The position numbers and the translations under genes are program-made. 64,000 nucleotides of DNA from Corynebacterium terpenotabidum Y-11 (GTDB lineage: Bacteria; Actinomycetota; Actinomycetes; Mycobacteriales; Mycobacteriaceae). Every line of letters starts with the position of its first letter. Within the stretch, counting starts at the first letter, position 1. The notes under the pieces are model-generated. The model saw nothing but the letters and a program-made list of their open reading frames with translations. It had not been told where the DNA came from and made no database searches. Below, one piece after another: positions 7,477-16,070 of the stretch. The stretch spans positions 2,232,001-2,296,000 of the forward strand of contig NC_021663.1 of the NCBI RefSeq assembly GCF_000418365.1, read 5' to 3'.

Positions 7477-9173
7477 CCGTCCCCACCTACATCGGACGCC
7501 CCGACGACCTCCGCTTCGGCGCGGCCGCCCCCGTCGACCCCGCCACCCTCGACGCCCTGTTCGCGGCGACCGCCGTCGCCCACGCGGACGCCCCTGCCGT
7601 CGTCGGCGACGGTGGCCCGCTGACCTTCGCCGAACTGGACCGCCGCGCGTCCGCGATCGCCCGCTACCTGCGGGCCCGCGGCGTCGTCACCGGGGACCGG
7701 GTCGCGGTCGTCGCCAACCGCTGCGGCTGGATGTCCGCCGTGGTCACCGGCATCATCCGGTCCGGCGCGGTCTACGTGCCGGTGGACGCCAGCTACCCGA
7801 AGGAGCGGGTGCGGTTCATCATCGCGGACTGCGACCCGGCCGCCGTGTTCACCCTGGGTGGGGCGTCCCTGGCGAAGGACCTTGCCGCGGAACTCGAAGG
7901 ATCCGGGGTGGTCACCGCGACGATCACCGACGACTCCCCGCTGGGCAGGGCCGTCATCGACGGTTCCGCCGACCCGACCTGGGCGACCGCCGGCCCCTTC
8001 GGCCCCGCCGAGCAGTCCCGCCCGGTCACCGGGGAGGACCCCTGCTACATCATCTACACCTCCGGCACGACCGGCACCCCGAAGGGCGCGGTGAACACGC
8101 ACATCGGCGTGACCACGCACATGCTGTGGATGGGCCGGGCCCTGACCACCGTCGGTGACACGACCACCCCGATCCGGATGCTGCAGAAGGCACCGGTGAG
8201 CTTCGACGTGGGTGTCGGTGAACTGATCGGCCCGCTGGCCACCGGCGGTGCCGTCGTCGTGCCCGCCCCCGACTGGTGGCCCGGCGACATCGACGCCATG
8301 GTGAAGATGATCGCCGGCTACGACGTGACCGTGATGTCGATGGTGCCCTCGCTGATGCGCGTGCTCTTCGACGTGCTCGACGACGTGGGCGTGCCGCTGT
8401 CGGCGTTCTCGAATATTCGCCACATGATCTTCGGTGGCGAGGCGGTGCCCGCCGACATCGTCCGGCGGTCCCGCGAGGAGATCGGCTGCCGGGTCTACGG
8501 GCTCTACGGGCCGACCGAGACAGCGATGGACGTGACCTGGGTGGAGTACACCGATGAGCTGATCAGTGCCGCGGACTTCGATGACGCCGCCAGCCTGCTG
8601 GGCCTGCCGGAGGACAATGTGGCCTGCTACGTCATCGCCGAGGACGGCACCGAGACCGACCCGGCGTCCGACACCTGGGACACCCCCGGTGAGCTGTGTC
8701 TGGCCGGCCCGCAGGTCGGCCTGGGCTACCTCAACCGGGACGCACAGACCGCGGAGGCCTTCGTCGACTCACTCCACCCCGACCTCGACGGCGGTCGGAT
8801 GTACCGCACCGGCGACATCGTCGCCTGGACCGAGGTCGGCGGGCAGCGGATCCTCCAGTTCCTCGGACGCATCGGCGACCAGGTGAAGATCCGCGGTAAC
8901 CGGGTGGAGCTCGGCGAGGTCGAGACCCGACTGCGGGAGCTGTCCGGGGTGCGTCAGGCCGCGGCCGTCGCCATCGACGAGGACGGGGCGCAGGCGCTCG
9001 TCGGTTTCCTCGTCGCCGAGGACGGGGTGACCCCCGATCTCACCGCCCTGGCCACGCAGCTGGCCACCGAGGTGCCGGAGTACATGGTGCCCTCCCGCTT
9101 CCGCGTCGTCGACACCCTGCCGATGAACCACAACGGCAAGCTGGACCGCAAGGCCCTGGCCACGCTGCTCTAA
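7473..9173 (+). CDS. Free-standing NRPS adenylation enzyme
   Basis: 566 aa, GTG start overlapping the previous stop. All core adenylation motifs are present: A3 YIIYTSGTTGTPKGAVNTH, A5 YGLYGPTETAMDVTW, A7 YRTGDIV, A8 GRIGDQVKIRGNRVELGEVE and A10 NHNGKLDRKAL. No condensation or carrier domain is attached. Because the second module of the large NRPS lacks an A domain, this enzyme may load its carrier in trans, plausibly with the modified lysine. Reading pocket residues by eye gives D-V-G-S-I-G-L-M-D, too uncertain for a substrate call. The gene ends 9 bp from the stop of the convergent carrier-protein gene. Confidence 0.85.
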   Translation: MTVPTYIGRPDDLRFGAAAPVDPATLDALFAATAVAHADAPAVVGDGGPLTFAELDRRASAIARYLRARGVVTGDRVAVVANRCGWMSAVVTGIIRSGAVYVPVDASYPKERVRFIIADCDPAAVFTLGGASLAKDLAAELEGSGVVTATITDDSPLGRAVIDGSADPTWATAGPFGPAEQSRPVTGEDPCYIIYTSGTTGTPKGAVNTHIGVTTHMLWMGRALTTVGDTTTPIRMLQKAPVSFDVGVGELIGPLATGGAVVVPAPDWWPGDIDAMVKMIAGYDVTVMSMVPSLMRVLFDVLDDVGVPLSAFSNIRHMIFGGEAVPADIVRRSREEIGCRVYGLYGPTETAMDVTWVEYTDELISAADFDDAASLLGLPEDNVACYVIAEDGTETDPASDTWDTPGELCLAGPQVGLGYLNRDAQTAEAFVDSLHPDLDGGRMYRTGDIVAWTEVGGQRILQFLGRIGDQVKIRGNRVELGEVETRLRELSGVRQAAAVAIDEDGAQALVGFLVAEDGVTPDLTALATQLATEVPEYMVPSRFRVVDTLPMNHNGKLDRKALATLL

Positions 9174-9182
9174 CCCCGGGGC

Positions 9183-9449
9183 CTACTGCGCCAGGTCCTC
9201 CAGCAGTTCCCGCCAGGCGTTCAACGAACTCTCCTCGGCGAGGTCCGCGAAGTCCGCATGGTAACCGGCCTCGCGGAGGAAGGTCACGACCTCGACCAGC
9301 CGGACCGAGTCCAACCCCTGGTCCATGAGTTCCTCGTCGGGGTCGAGATCCTCGACCCCGGTATTCATCAGGACGGCGACCTTCGCCATCAGCTCCTCCA
9401 TGACCTCGTCGATGCTCGCTGTGCTCGCTGTGCTCTCTGAACTGTCCAC
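9183..9449 (-). CDS. Free-standing aryl carrier protein (EntB C-terminal-like)
   Basis: 88 aa from the GTG at 9449. An in-frame GTG two codons upstream (9455) is less likely because the Shine-Dalgarno AGGAG then abuts the start; for 9449 the spacing is 5. The phosphopantetheine site is ELMDQGLDSVRLVEV (Ser in DSV), and the C terminus SSLNAWRELLEDL resembles the aryl carrier domain of EntB (TIDAWWKLL-like). It would carry the aryl acid activated by the ligase at 16067-17701 and donate it to the first condensation domain of the NRPS. Unusually, it is encoded opposite to the rest of the cluster and divergent from the NRPS. A peptidyl carrier is the alternative. Confidence 0.75.
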   Translation of the reverse strand: MDSSESTASTASIDEVMEELMAKVAVLMNTGVEDLDPDEELMDQGLDSVRLVEVVTFLREAGYHADFADLAEESSLNAWRELLEDLAQ

Positions 9450-9499
9450 GCCCACTCCTCTAATTGTCTCGGGTACCGCGCGGACTCTACCACCACTTC

Positions 9500-9518
9500 T
9501 TAACTAAGCCTCACCAGA
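9500..9518. promoter_or_regulatory. Candidate DtxR/IdeR iron box
   Basis: TTAACTAAGCCTCACCAGA matches the 19-bp consensus at 13 of 19 positions. It lies between the divergent carrier-protein and NRPS genes, 18 bp before the NRPS GTG, so it could control both. Confidence 0.55.
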
Positions 9519-9536
9519 CCATGAAAGGCCTTCCCT

Positions 9537-12500
9537 GTGACCCTCCTCGAGCTCGGCGCCGCCCAGCGCGGCATCTGGAACGCCCAGCTGCTCGACCCCA
9601 CCTCCCCGTACTACGTCGTCGGTGAGGTCCTGGAACTCGAGGGGCCGGTCGATGTCCACCTCCTCGCCGAGGCGGTGCGCCGCACCGTCGACGAATCCGA
9701 CACGCTGCGTCTGCGGTTCACCGACACCGAGGACGGTCCGCGCCAGTGGGTGGAAGAGACGCCGGCGTCCCAGCCCGAGATCCGGGACCTGTCGGGGGCG
9801 CCGGACCCGAGGCTACTGGCGTCGGCCGTCATCGACGCGGAGAAGGCCGACTGCGGGCAGCGGTGGCGCACCATGACCGACGGTGACCTGCACCGGTACC
9901 TCATCCTCGACCTCGGTGACGCGGTGTGGTGCGTCCAGCTCTACCACCACCTCATCGTCGACGGCTACAGCGCCGCACTGCTCACCCGACGCACCGCCGC
10001 CCACTACACCGAGCTGTCGGGAGGACGCCCGGCCCGACGCAGCAAGGCCGCGTCCGTGGCGGAGATCGTGGACGCCGACCTGGCCTACGCCGCCGAGAGC
10101 CGGGACGCCGACCGGGAGTTCTGGCACGACCTGCTCACCCCCGCCCCCGACGTCACCGGCCGGGAGGACCACGTCCACGGGGCGGGAACCACCGCGATCA
10201 CCACCACCCTGCGGCTCACCGCCGCAGAGATGGCGGACCTCCGGGCCCGGGCCGAGGACCACGGCCTGGTCTGGTCCGACCTGGTCATCGCCGCCTACGT
10301 CGCCTGGCTGCGCAAGTCCGGTCACACCCGCGACGACGAGGCGGTACTGGCCATGCCGATGATGGCCCGGACCTCGGGCCTACTGCTCCGCACCCCGGCG
10401 ATGCTGGTGAACATGCTGCCGGTGCGTATCCCGGTGCCCGGCACCGCGACCCTGCCCGAGGTCGCCGCGGGCGCCCACGCCGCCCTGGACATGGTCCGCC
10501 CGCACCAGCGTTACCCCGGGTCCGCCCTCGCCCGGGACCTCGGCAGCCCCGCGGTACTCCACGGCATCGGTCTGAACCTCAAGACCTTCGACTTCTCCCT
10601 CGACTTCAACGGCACCGTCGGTGTGCTGCGCAATGTCGCCGGCGGTCCGCCGGAGGATCTCGTCCTCGTCGTCACCCCCGCGGCCGACGGCGGCACGGAC
10701 CTCGCCTTCGAGACCGATCCGGCGTCGGTGGACGCCGCGACGGCACATCAGCGCCTCTCCGACATCCGTGCCCTGCTCACCGCCGAGTGTCCGCTGTCCG
10801 AGGTGCGGCTGCGCAGTGACGAGGAGGCCGCCGCGCTGCGACACAGCACTGCCCTCTCGGGGCCTGTCCCCACCCTCGACGACCTCATCGACTCCCTTCA
10901 CAGCCGTGATTCCTGGGAGAACGAGGAGACCCCGCTGCTCGTCTCCGCGGACGCCACCGTCGCCCTCACCGCCGCCGAGATCCACGCCCGCCTCACGACG
11001 CTTGCCGGGACCCTGGCCGGGGTTGGTGCGGACGGGTCCGTCATCGCTCTGGACCTGCCGAAGAGCCCGGACCTGGCCGTGGCGGTCCTGGCGACCTGGC
11101 GGGCCCGGCGCGCCTTCGTCATCCTCGATCGGGACCACCCGGAGGCCCGGCGGGCGCAGATCCTCGCCGATTCCGGCGCCGTGGCGGTCGTCGACGAGGC
11201 CGGGCTGCACCCCACCGACGGCAGCGCCGACGGCTCCACCGACACCACCGACACCGCCGACCTGGCCTACCTGCTGTATACCTCGGGCACGACCGGCACA
11301 CCGAAGGGCGTGGAGATCACCCGCGGTGCCGTGGAGGCCCTGCTCGCCGGCCATGCCGCCACCCTGTGGCCGGACGCCTGGTCCCGCTCGACCGACGGAC
11401 GGCTCCACGTCGCACACACGGCGTCCTTCTCCTTCGACGCCGCCCTCGACCAGCTGGCCTGGATCTTCACCGGCGCGACCGTGCACCTCTACGACCACGC
11501 CACCGTCGGCGACCCCGAGGCGATGCACACCGCACTGCACCGCGACCGGATCTCCGTGCTGGACGCCACCCCCTCGCTGGCCGGGGCACTCATCGACGGC
11601 GGAGTGCTCGACCCGGCATCCGGGACCGTCTCCACCGTCATCCTCGGCGGCGAGGCCCTGCCGCAGACCCTGTGGGACCGGCTGGCGGACGCCTCCGCCG
11701 AGGGCACGCTCGGTGCGTGGAATGTCTACGGGCCGACCGAGACCACGGTGGACGCCCTCACCGCACGCATCACCCCGGGCCCGGTGTCCATCGGCGCTGC
11801 GGTGCCGGGCATGACCGCCGAGATCCTCGACATCGACGGTGAACCCGTCCCGGACAACGAGGTCGGCGAACTGTACCTCTCCGGGCCACAGGTCGCCCTC
11901 GGTTACCGGGGGCGTGCCGACCAGACCGCGGCGTCCTTCGACACGGTCGACGGGGTGCGCCGCTACCGCACCGGTGACCTGGTCCGCTGGGTTCCCGGGC
12001 GGGGTGCCGCGTTCCTCGGTCGCGCCGATGACCAGCTGGAGATCCGTGGTCACCGCGTCGAACCCGGCGAGGTCGAGGCCGCGCTGCTGGCCCTGCCCGA
12101 GGTCACCGGTGCCGTCGTCGGCACTTTCGGCACCCCCGGCGCGCTGAAGCTCATCGCCCATGTCACCCTCACCGCCGAGGCGGCGGCACGGGTGCCGGGC
12201 GTGGATGTGCGCGCCGCCGTCGCCGAGACCGTCCCGGGCCATCTCGTGCCGACCCGGGTGCGGGTCCATGACCGGCTGCCGCTGACCGTCGGTGGCAAGG
12301 TCGACCGACAGGCACTCGCCACCTTGGTCCCAGACGCCACAGACGCCACAGACGCCGCTCCGGCCACCGCAGCCCTGCGCTCCGAGGCCGAACTCGTCCT
12401 CGCCGATGTCCTCGCCGGGATCCTCGGGCTCGACGGCGGTGCCGCGGTCGCCCTGGACCGTGACTTCATCTCCCTGGGCGGTGACAGTATTGGTGCCCTC

Positions 12501-15500
12501 ACCGCCGCCGGTCAGCTGCGTCACCGCGGCTACGGCATCCAGGCGAAGGATCTGCTCTCCGGGGCGGATCTCGCCGATGTCGCCGCCGCCGCCGAGCGGG
12601 TCACCGTCGGCCCGTCCGGACCGGTGACGACCCCGGGCCCGGGGTCCGCGGACGCCACCGCAACCGTCTACGCCACCGGCGCGATCCCGGTCACCCCGGT
12701 GCCCGCGACCGCCTGCCTCTCCGGCACGCTGAGCGGCATCAACCCGGACCTCACCCGCAGTGACCTGCTCACCGCGGTGAGGACAATGATGACCGTCCAC
12801 GGCGCACTGCGTGGCGTCCTCGATCTCACCGGTCCCGCACCCCGGGTCATCGTCCCCCGCACCCCGCTGGTCGACGCCGCCGCCGTGCTCGACAGTGCCG
12901 CTCCCGACCCGCAGCGGGGTCTGATGTGGACCCTCTCCGCCCCCGACGAGTCCGGCTGCGTGCACGTCACCGTGCACCGCAGTGTGCTCGACCCGGAGGC
13001 TGGCCCGGTCTTCCTCGCGGAACTCGGTCGGGCGCTGGCCGGTGTCCCGCTGCGCCCCGCCGCCGGTTCCTGGCGTGCCTGCGCCACCGCCCCGGACGCC
13101 GGGTCCCTCGTCGAGGTCGCGGCGTCCGACCCGCAGGTCGTCACGCTGCCCGACCCGGACGCCCTGCTCACCGTGCTGCCCCGCCTGTTCCGCACCACCG
13201 GGTCCACCGTCCTCACCGCGCTCGCCGCACTGGCGGCCGACGGTCCCGTCGGCCTGCGGCACCGGCCGGGCACCACCGTCCTCGGCAATCTCGCCCGGAC
13301 CACCACCGTCACCGCCACCGGGGACGCCCGCCACGTCCTGCTGCAGGTCAAGGAGGATCTGCGGGGCGGCGGGACGGTATCTGCCCCGGTCCTCACCGTC
13401 GGCTGTGCCACTGCCGACCTGCTGCCCACCGGGCCGACACTGCTCACCGGTGGCGTCCCTCACCTGCTCGTCGATCCGGCCACCGGCACCGCCCGGCTCT
13501 ACCACGGCACCGGGGAGCTGGCCGACCGTCTCACCGCCGCCGCGGTCGACCTGGCCGTCCTCGCCCGCACCGGCGACGGCGGGGCCAGCCCCGGCGACCT
13601 GCATGTCAGCGTGACTCAGGAGCAGATCGACGCCTGGGAGGCCACCACCGGCCCACTGTCCGACGTGCTACCGGTCGCCCCACTGCAGGAGGGACTGCTC
13701 TACCATGCGCTGGCCGGGGGTGACGGCTACGTCCTCTCCGCGGGAATCGACCTGTGCGGCGACGTCGACGCCGACCGGCTCCACACCGCCTTCCGGGACG
13801 TGCTCGCCCGCCACGACCTGCTGCGCGCCCGGTTCGACGCCGAATCTCTCGACGAACCCGTCCAGCTCATCCCCCGGGCCGTGCACCTGCCCTGGCGTAC
13901 CGTCGACCTCTCGCACCTGCCGACCGAGGCCGCGACCGCCGCCGCCGATGACCGGCTGCGGACGATGGCAGCCCGCCAGATCGACCTGGCGACCGGCCCC
14001 CTCGTCGCCGCGGAACTGGTGCTCTTGCCCGCTGGCGACGGTCCGTCGGCGCGACTGATCCTCGGCAACCACCACCTGCTCACCGACGGCTGGTCGACCC
14101 CCGTCATGATCCGTGACCTGCTGGCGCTCTACCACGGTGAGCCACTTGCGGACGCCGCACCGTACTCCGACTTCCTCGACTGGCTCGCCGACCGGGAGGT
14201 CTCCGGGGCCGCGGACGCCGACGACGCCGCCTGGCGTGACCGCCTCGACGGCCTGTCGGGCGGCACACTCCTGCGCGACCTGGCCCCCTCCCCGACCCCG
14301 GACCTGCCCGTCACCCGGGAGACGGTGGCGGAACTGACTGTCCCGGACATCCTCGCGTCCCGGGCGCGGGAGGCCGGCGTCACCGTCAATACGCTGCTGC
14401 AGGTGGCGTGGTCGCTCACCCTCGCCGGGCTGACCGGCGGCCGGGACATCGTCACCGGGACGACTGTGTCGGGTCGACCCACCGAACTGCCCGGCATCGA
14501 CCGGACCGTCGGCCTGTTCATCAACACCCTGCCGGCCCGCGTCACCCTCGATCCCGCCCAGCGGCTCACCGGGCTGCTGCAACAGACCGGGCGGACGCAG
14601 GCCCGCATGACCGCCCACGAATCGACGCCGTTGCCGCGGGTGGAGCAGCTCGCCGGTGTCGGCCCGCTGTTCGACACGCTCGTCGTCGTCGACAACTTCC
14701 CGTCCCTGCCACCGACTGCCCACACCCCGGGGCGGATCGGGGTGGCCGAGGTCCACGTCGACGGGATGACCAGCTTCCCGCTGTCGTGTGTCTCTCCGCC
14801 GACGGCACCGGGTGAGCCGGTGCGCGTGGTGCTCGCCCACCGACCCGACCTGGTGGACGCCCGCTTCGTCGACCTGGCAGCCACCACGCTGACCCGGGTG
14901 CTGGAGGCGTTCGCCGGGGATCCGACGGTCGGTGAGGTCCTCGCCGGGCTCCCCCGGTGGACCCGGTTGGCGGAGACACCGGTTGGGGTTCCGGCTGCGG
15001 CGCAGGCCGCCCCCGCAGCGTCCGACGCTGTGTCCGACGCAGCGTCCGACGCTGGTTCCGACCTCGACCCTGCCGAGGTCACCGCGACCGTCGCCGAGGT
15101 CATGGCGGCCCTGCTGAAGAAGGACCACGTCGGCGACCACGACAACTTCTTCGACATCGGCGGACACTCCCTGCTCGCCATGCGTCTGCTCGGCCGCCTG
15201 CGCCGCGCCGGTCTCACCGACGTCACCATCCAGGACATCGTCGAGACCGGCTCCCCCGCCGCCCTCGCCGCCCGCCTCGCCGGTGGCGGTTCCAGTCAGA
15301 TCCTGCCGTTGGGCCCGGGCTCGCAGGCACCACTGTTCGCCGTCCACCCCGGCGGCGGGTTCGCTCTACCGTTCCGGGGACTGGCCGACCGGCTCGCCGC
15401 CCACGACATCCCGGTCACCGGACTGCAACTGCCCGACCCGCACCCCGACGCCGACTCCCTGACCGACCTCGCCGTGACCTACGTCGACGCGGTCCAGGCC

Positions 15501-16070
15501 GTCCAACCACAGGGGCCGTACCGGCTCGCCGGCTACTCCTTCGGCGGCACCCTGGTCCAGGCCATGACCGCCGAACTGCTCCGGCGAGGTGACGAGGTCT
15601 CCTACCTTGCCGTCCTCGACGCCTACCCGGCAGGTGCCGGACCCCGTCCGGACAGTCCCGCCGACCCCGACGACACCCCCGACCTCACACCCACCCAGAT
15701 CGCGGCGATCGCCGGCGTCCCCGATCTTGACGACCTGCCCGGCGGCGCAGAGGCCGCGGAGATGGTCGCCCGCACCCTCGGCGACAACCTCCGCTACTGC
15801 GACAGCCTGCTGCGGACCGCCGCCCCAGTCGACCTCACCGGATTCACCGGCACCACGCAGCTCATCGTCGCGACCCGGGCCGATGAGCGCGTCGCCGCCG
15901 TCGCCGGACACCTCGCCGACTGGGACCCGGCGGCCGCCTGGAACTCCGTCCTCGCCGACGCCGGTGCCACCGACGCCCGCACGCTCACCCTCGACCTCAC
16001 CCATGCCGGCCTGGCCACCGCCACCGGCTGGGACGCGGTCGCCCCCACCATCCTGGAAGGACTGCAGTGA
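9537..16070 (+). CDS. Dimodular siderophore NRPS: C-A-PCP-(degenerate E)-C-PCP-TE
   Basis: 2177 aa, GTG start. Domain order with approximate residues: condensation 1-440 (HHLIVDG near 138); adenylation 450-950 (LLYTSGTTGTPKG near 578, VYGPTET near 729, GGKVDRQAL near 918); carrier (LGGDSIGA, Ser near 983); a degenerate domain 1030-1360 resembling an epimerization domain but with the HHxxxDG motif decayed to HRSVLDPEAG; condensation 1370-1830 (HHLLTDG near 1510); carrier (IGGHSLLA, Ser near 1877); thioesterase (GYSFGG near 2000, C-terminal His in LTHAGLAT). Module 2 has no A domain. The A-domain pocket read by eye (D-A-D-D-I-G-V-V-D) has two extra acidic positions, hinting at a basic substrate; low certainty. 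It overlaps the aryl-AMP ligase by 4 bp. Expected role: assembly and release of an aryl-capped hydroxamate peptide. Confidence 0.88.
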   Translation: MTLLELGAAQRGIWNAQLLDPTSPYYVVGEVLELEGPVDVHLLAEAVRRTVDESDTLRLRFTDTEDGPRQWVEETPASQPEIRDLSGAPDPRLLASAVIDAEKADCGQRWRTMTDGDLHRYLILDLGDAVWCVQLYHHLIVDGYSAALLTRRTAAHYTELSGGRPARRSKAASVAEIVDADLAYAAESRDADREFWHDLLTPAPDVTGREDHVHGAGTTAITTTLRLTAAEMADLRARAEDHGLVWSDLVIAAYVAWLRKSGHTRDDEAVLAMPMMARTSGLLLRTPAMLVNMLPVRIPVPGTATLPEVAAGAHAALDMVRPHQRYPGSALARDLGSPAVLHGIGLNLKTFDFSLDFNGTVGVLRNVAGGPPEDLVLVVTPAADGGTDLAFETDPASVDAATAHQRLSDIRALLTAECPLSEVRLRSDEEAAALRHSTALSGPVPTLDDLIDSLHSRDSWENEETPLLVSADATVALTAAEIHARLTTLAGTLAGVGADGSVIALDLPKSPDLAVAVLATWRARRAFVILDRDHPEARRAQILADSGAVAVVDEAGLHPTDGSADGSTDTTDTADLAYLLYTSGTTGTPKGVEITRGAVEALLAGHAATLWPDAWSRSTDGRLHVAHTASFSFDAALDQLAWIFTGATVHLYDHATVGDPEAMHTALHRDRISVLDATPSLAGALIDGGVLDPASGTVSTVILGGEALPQTLWDRLADASAEGTLGAWNVYGPTETTVDALTARITPGPVSIGAAVPGMTAEILDIDGEPVPDNEVGELYLSGPQVALGYRGRADQTAASFDTVDGVRRYRTGDLVRWVPGRGAAFLGRADDQLEIRGHRVEPGEVEAALLALPEVTGAVVGTFGTPGALKLIAHVTLTAEAAARVPGVDVRAAVAETVPGHLVPTRVRVHDRLPLTVGGKVDRQALATLVPDATDATDAAPATAALRSEAELVLADVLAGILGLDGGAAVALDRDFISLGGDSIGALTAAGQLRHRGYGIQAKDLLSGADLADVAAAAERVTVGPSGPVTTPGPGSADATATVYATGAIPVTPVPATACLSGTLSGINPDLTRSDLLTAVRTMMTVHGALRGVLDLTGPAPRVIVPRTPLVDAAAVLDSAAPDPQRGLMWTLSAPDESGCVHVTVHRSVLDPEAGPVFLAELGRALAGVPLRPAAGSWRACATAPDAGSLVEVAASDPQVVTLPDPDALLTVLPRLFRTTGSTVLTALAALAADGPVGLRHRPGTTVLGNLARTTTVTATGDARHVLLQVKEDLRGGGTVSAPVLTVGCATADLLPTGPTLLTGGVPHLLVDPATGTARLYHGTGELADRLTAAAVDLAVLARTGDGGASPGDLHVSVTQEQIDAWEATTGPLSDVLPVAPLQEGLLYHALAGGDGYVLSAGIDLCGDVDADRLHTAFRDVLARHDLLRARFDAESLDEPVQLIPRAVHLPWRTVDLSHLPTEAATAAADDRLRTMAARQIDLATGPLVAAELVLLPAGDGPSARLILGNHHLLTDGWSTPVMIRDLLALYHGEPLADAAPYSDFLDWLADREVSGAADADDAAWRDRLDGLSGGTLLRDLAPSPTPDLPVTRETVAELTVPDILASRAREAGVTVNTLLQVAWSLTLAGLTGGRDIVTGTTVSGRPTELPGIDRTVGLFINTLPARVTLDPAQRLTGLLQQTGRTQARMTAHESTPLPRVEQLAGVGPLFDTLVVVDNFPSLPPTAHTPGRIGVAEVHVDGMTSFPLSCVSPPTAPGEPVRVVLAHRPDLVDARFVDLAATTLTRVLEAFAGDPTVGEVLAGLPRWTRLAETPVGVPAAAQAAPAASDAVSDAASDAGSDLDPAEVTATVAEVMAALLKKDHVGDHDNFFDIGGHSLLAMRLLGRLRRAGLTDVTIQDIVETGSPAALAARLAGGGSSQILPLGPGSQAPLFAVHPGGGFALPFRGLADRLAAHDIPVTGLQLPDPHPDADSLTDLAVTYVDAVQAVQPQGPYRLAGYSFGGTLVQAMTAELLRRGDEVSYLAVLDAYPAGAGPRPDSPADPDDTPDLTPTQIAAIAGVPDLDDLPGGAEAAEMVARTLGDNLRYCDSLLRTAAPVDLTGFTGTTQLIVATRADERVAAVAGHLADWDPAAAWNSVLADAGATDARTLTLDLTHAGLATATGWDAVAPTILEGLQ

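Noticed and set aside
10380..15347. Long minus-strand open frames across the NRPS
   Set aside because: Same codon-bias artefact; the plus strand encodes clear C, A, PCP and TE motifs.
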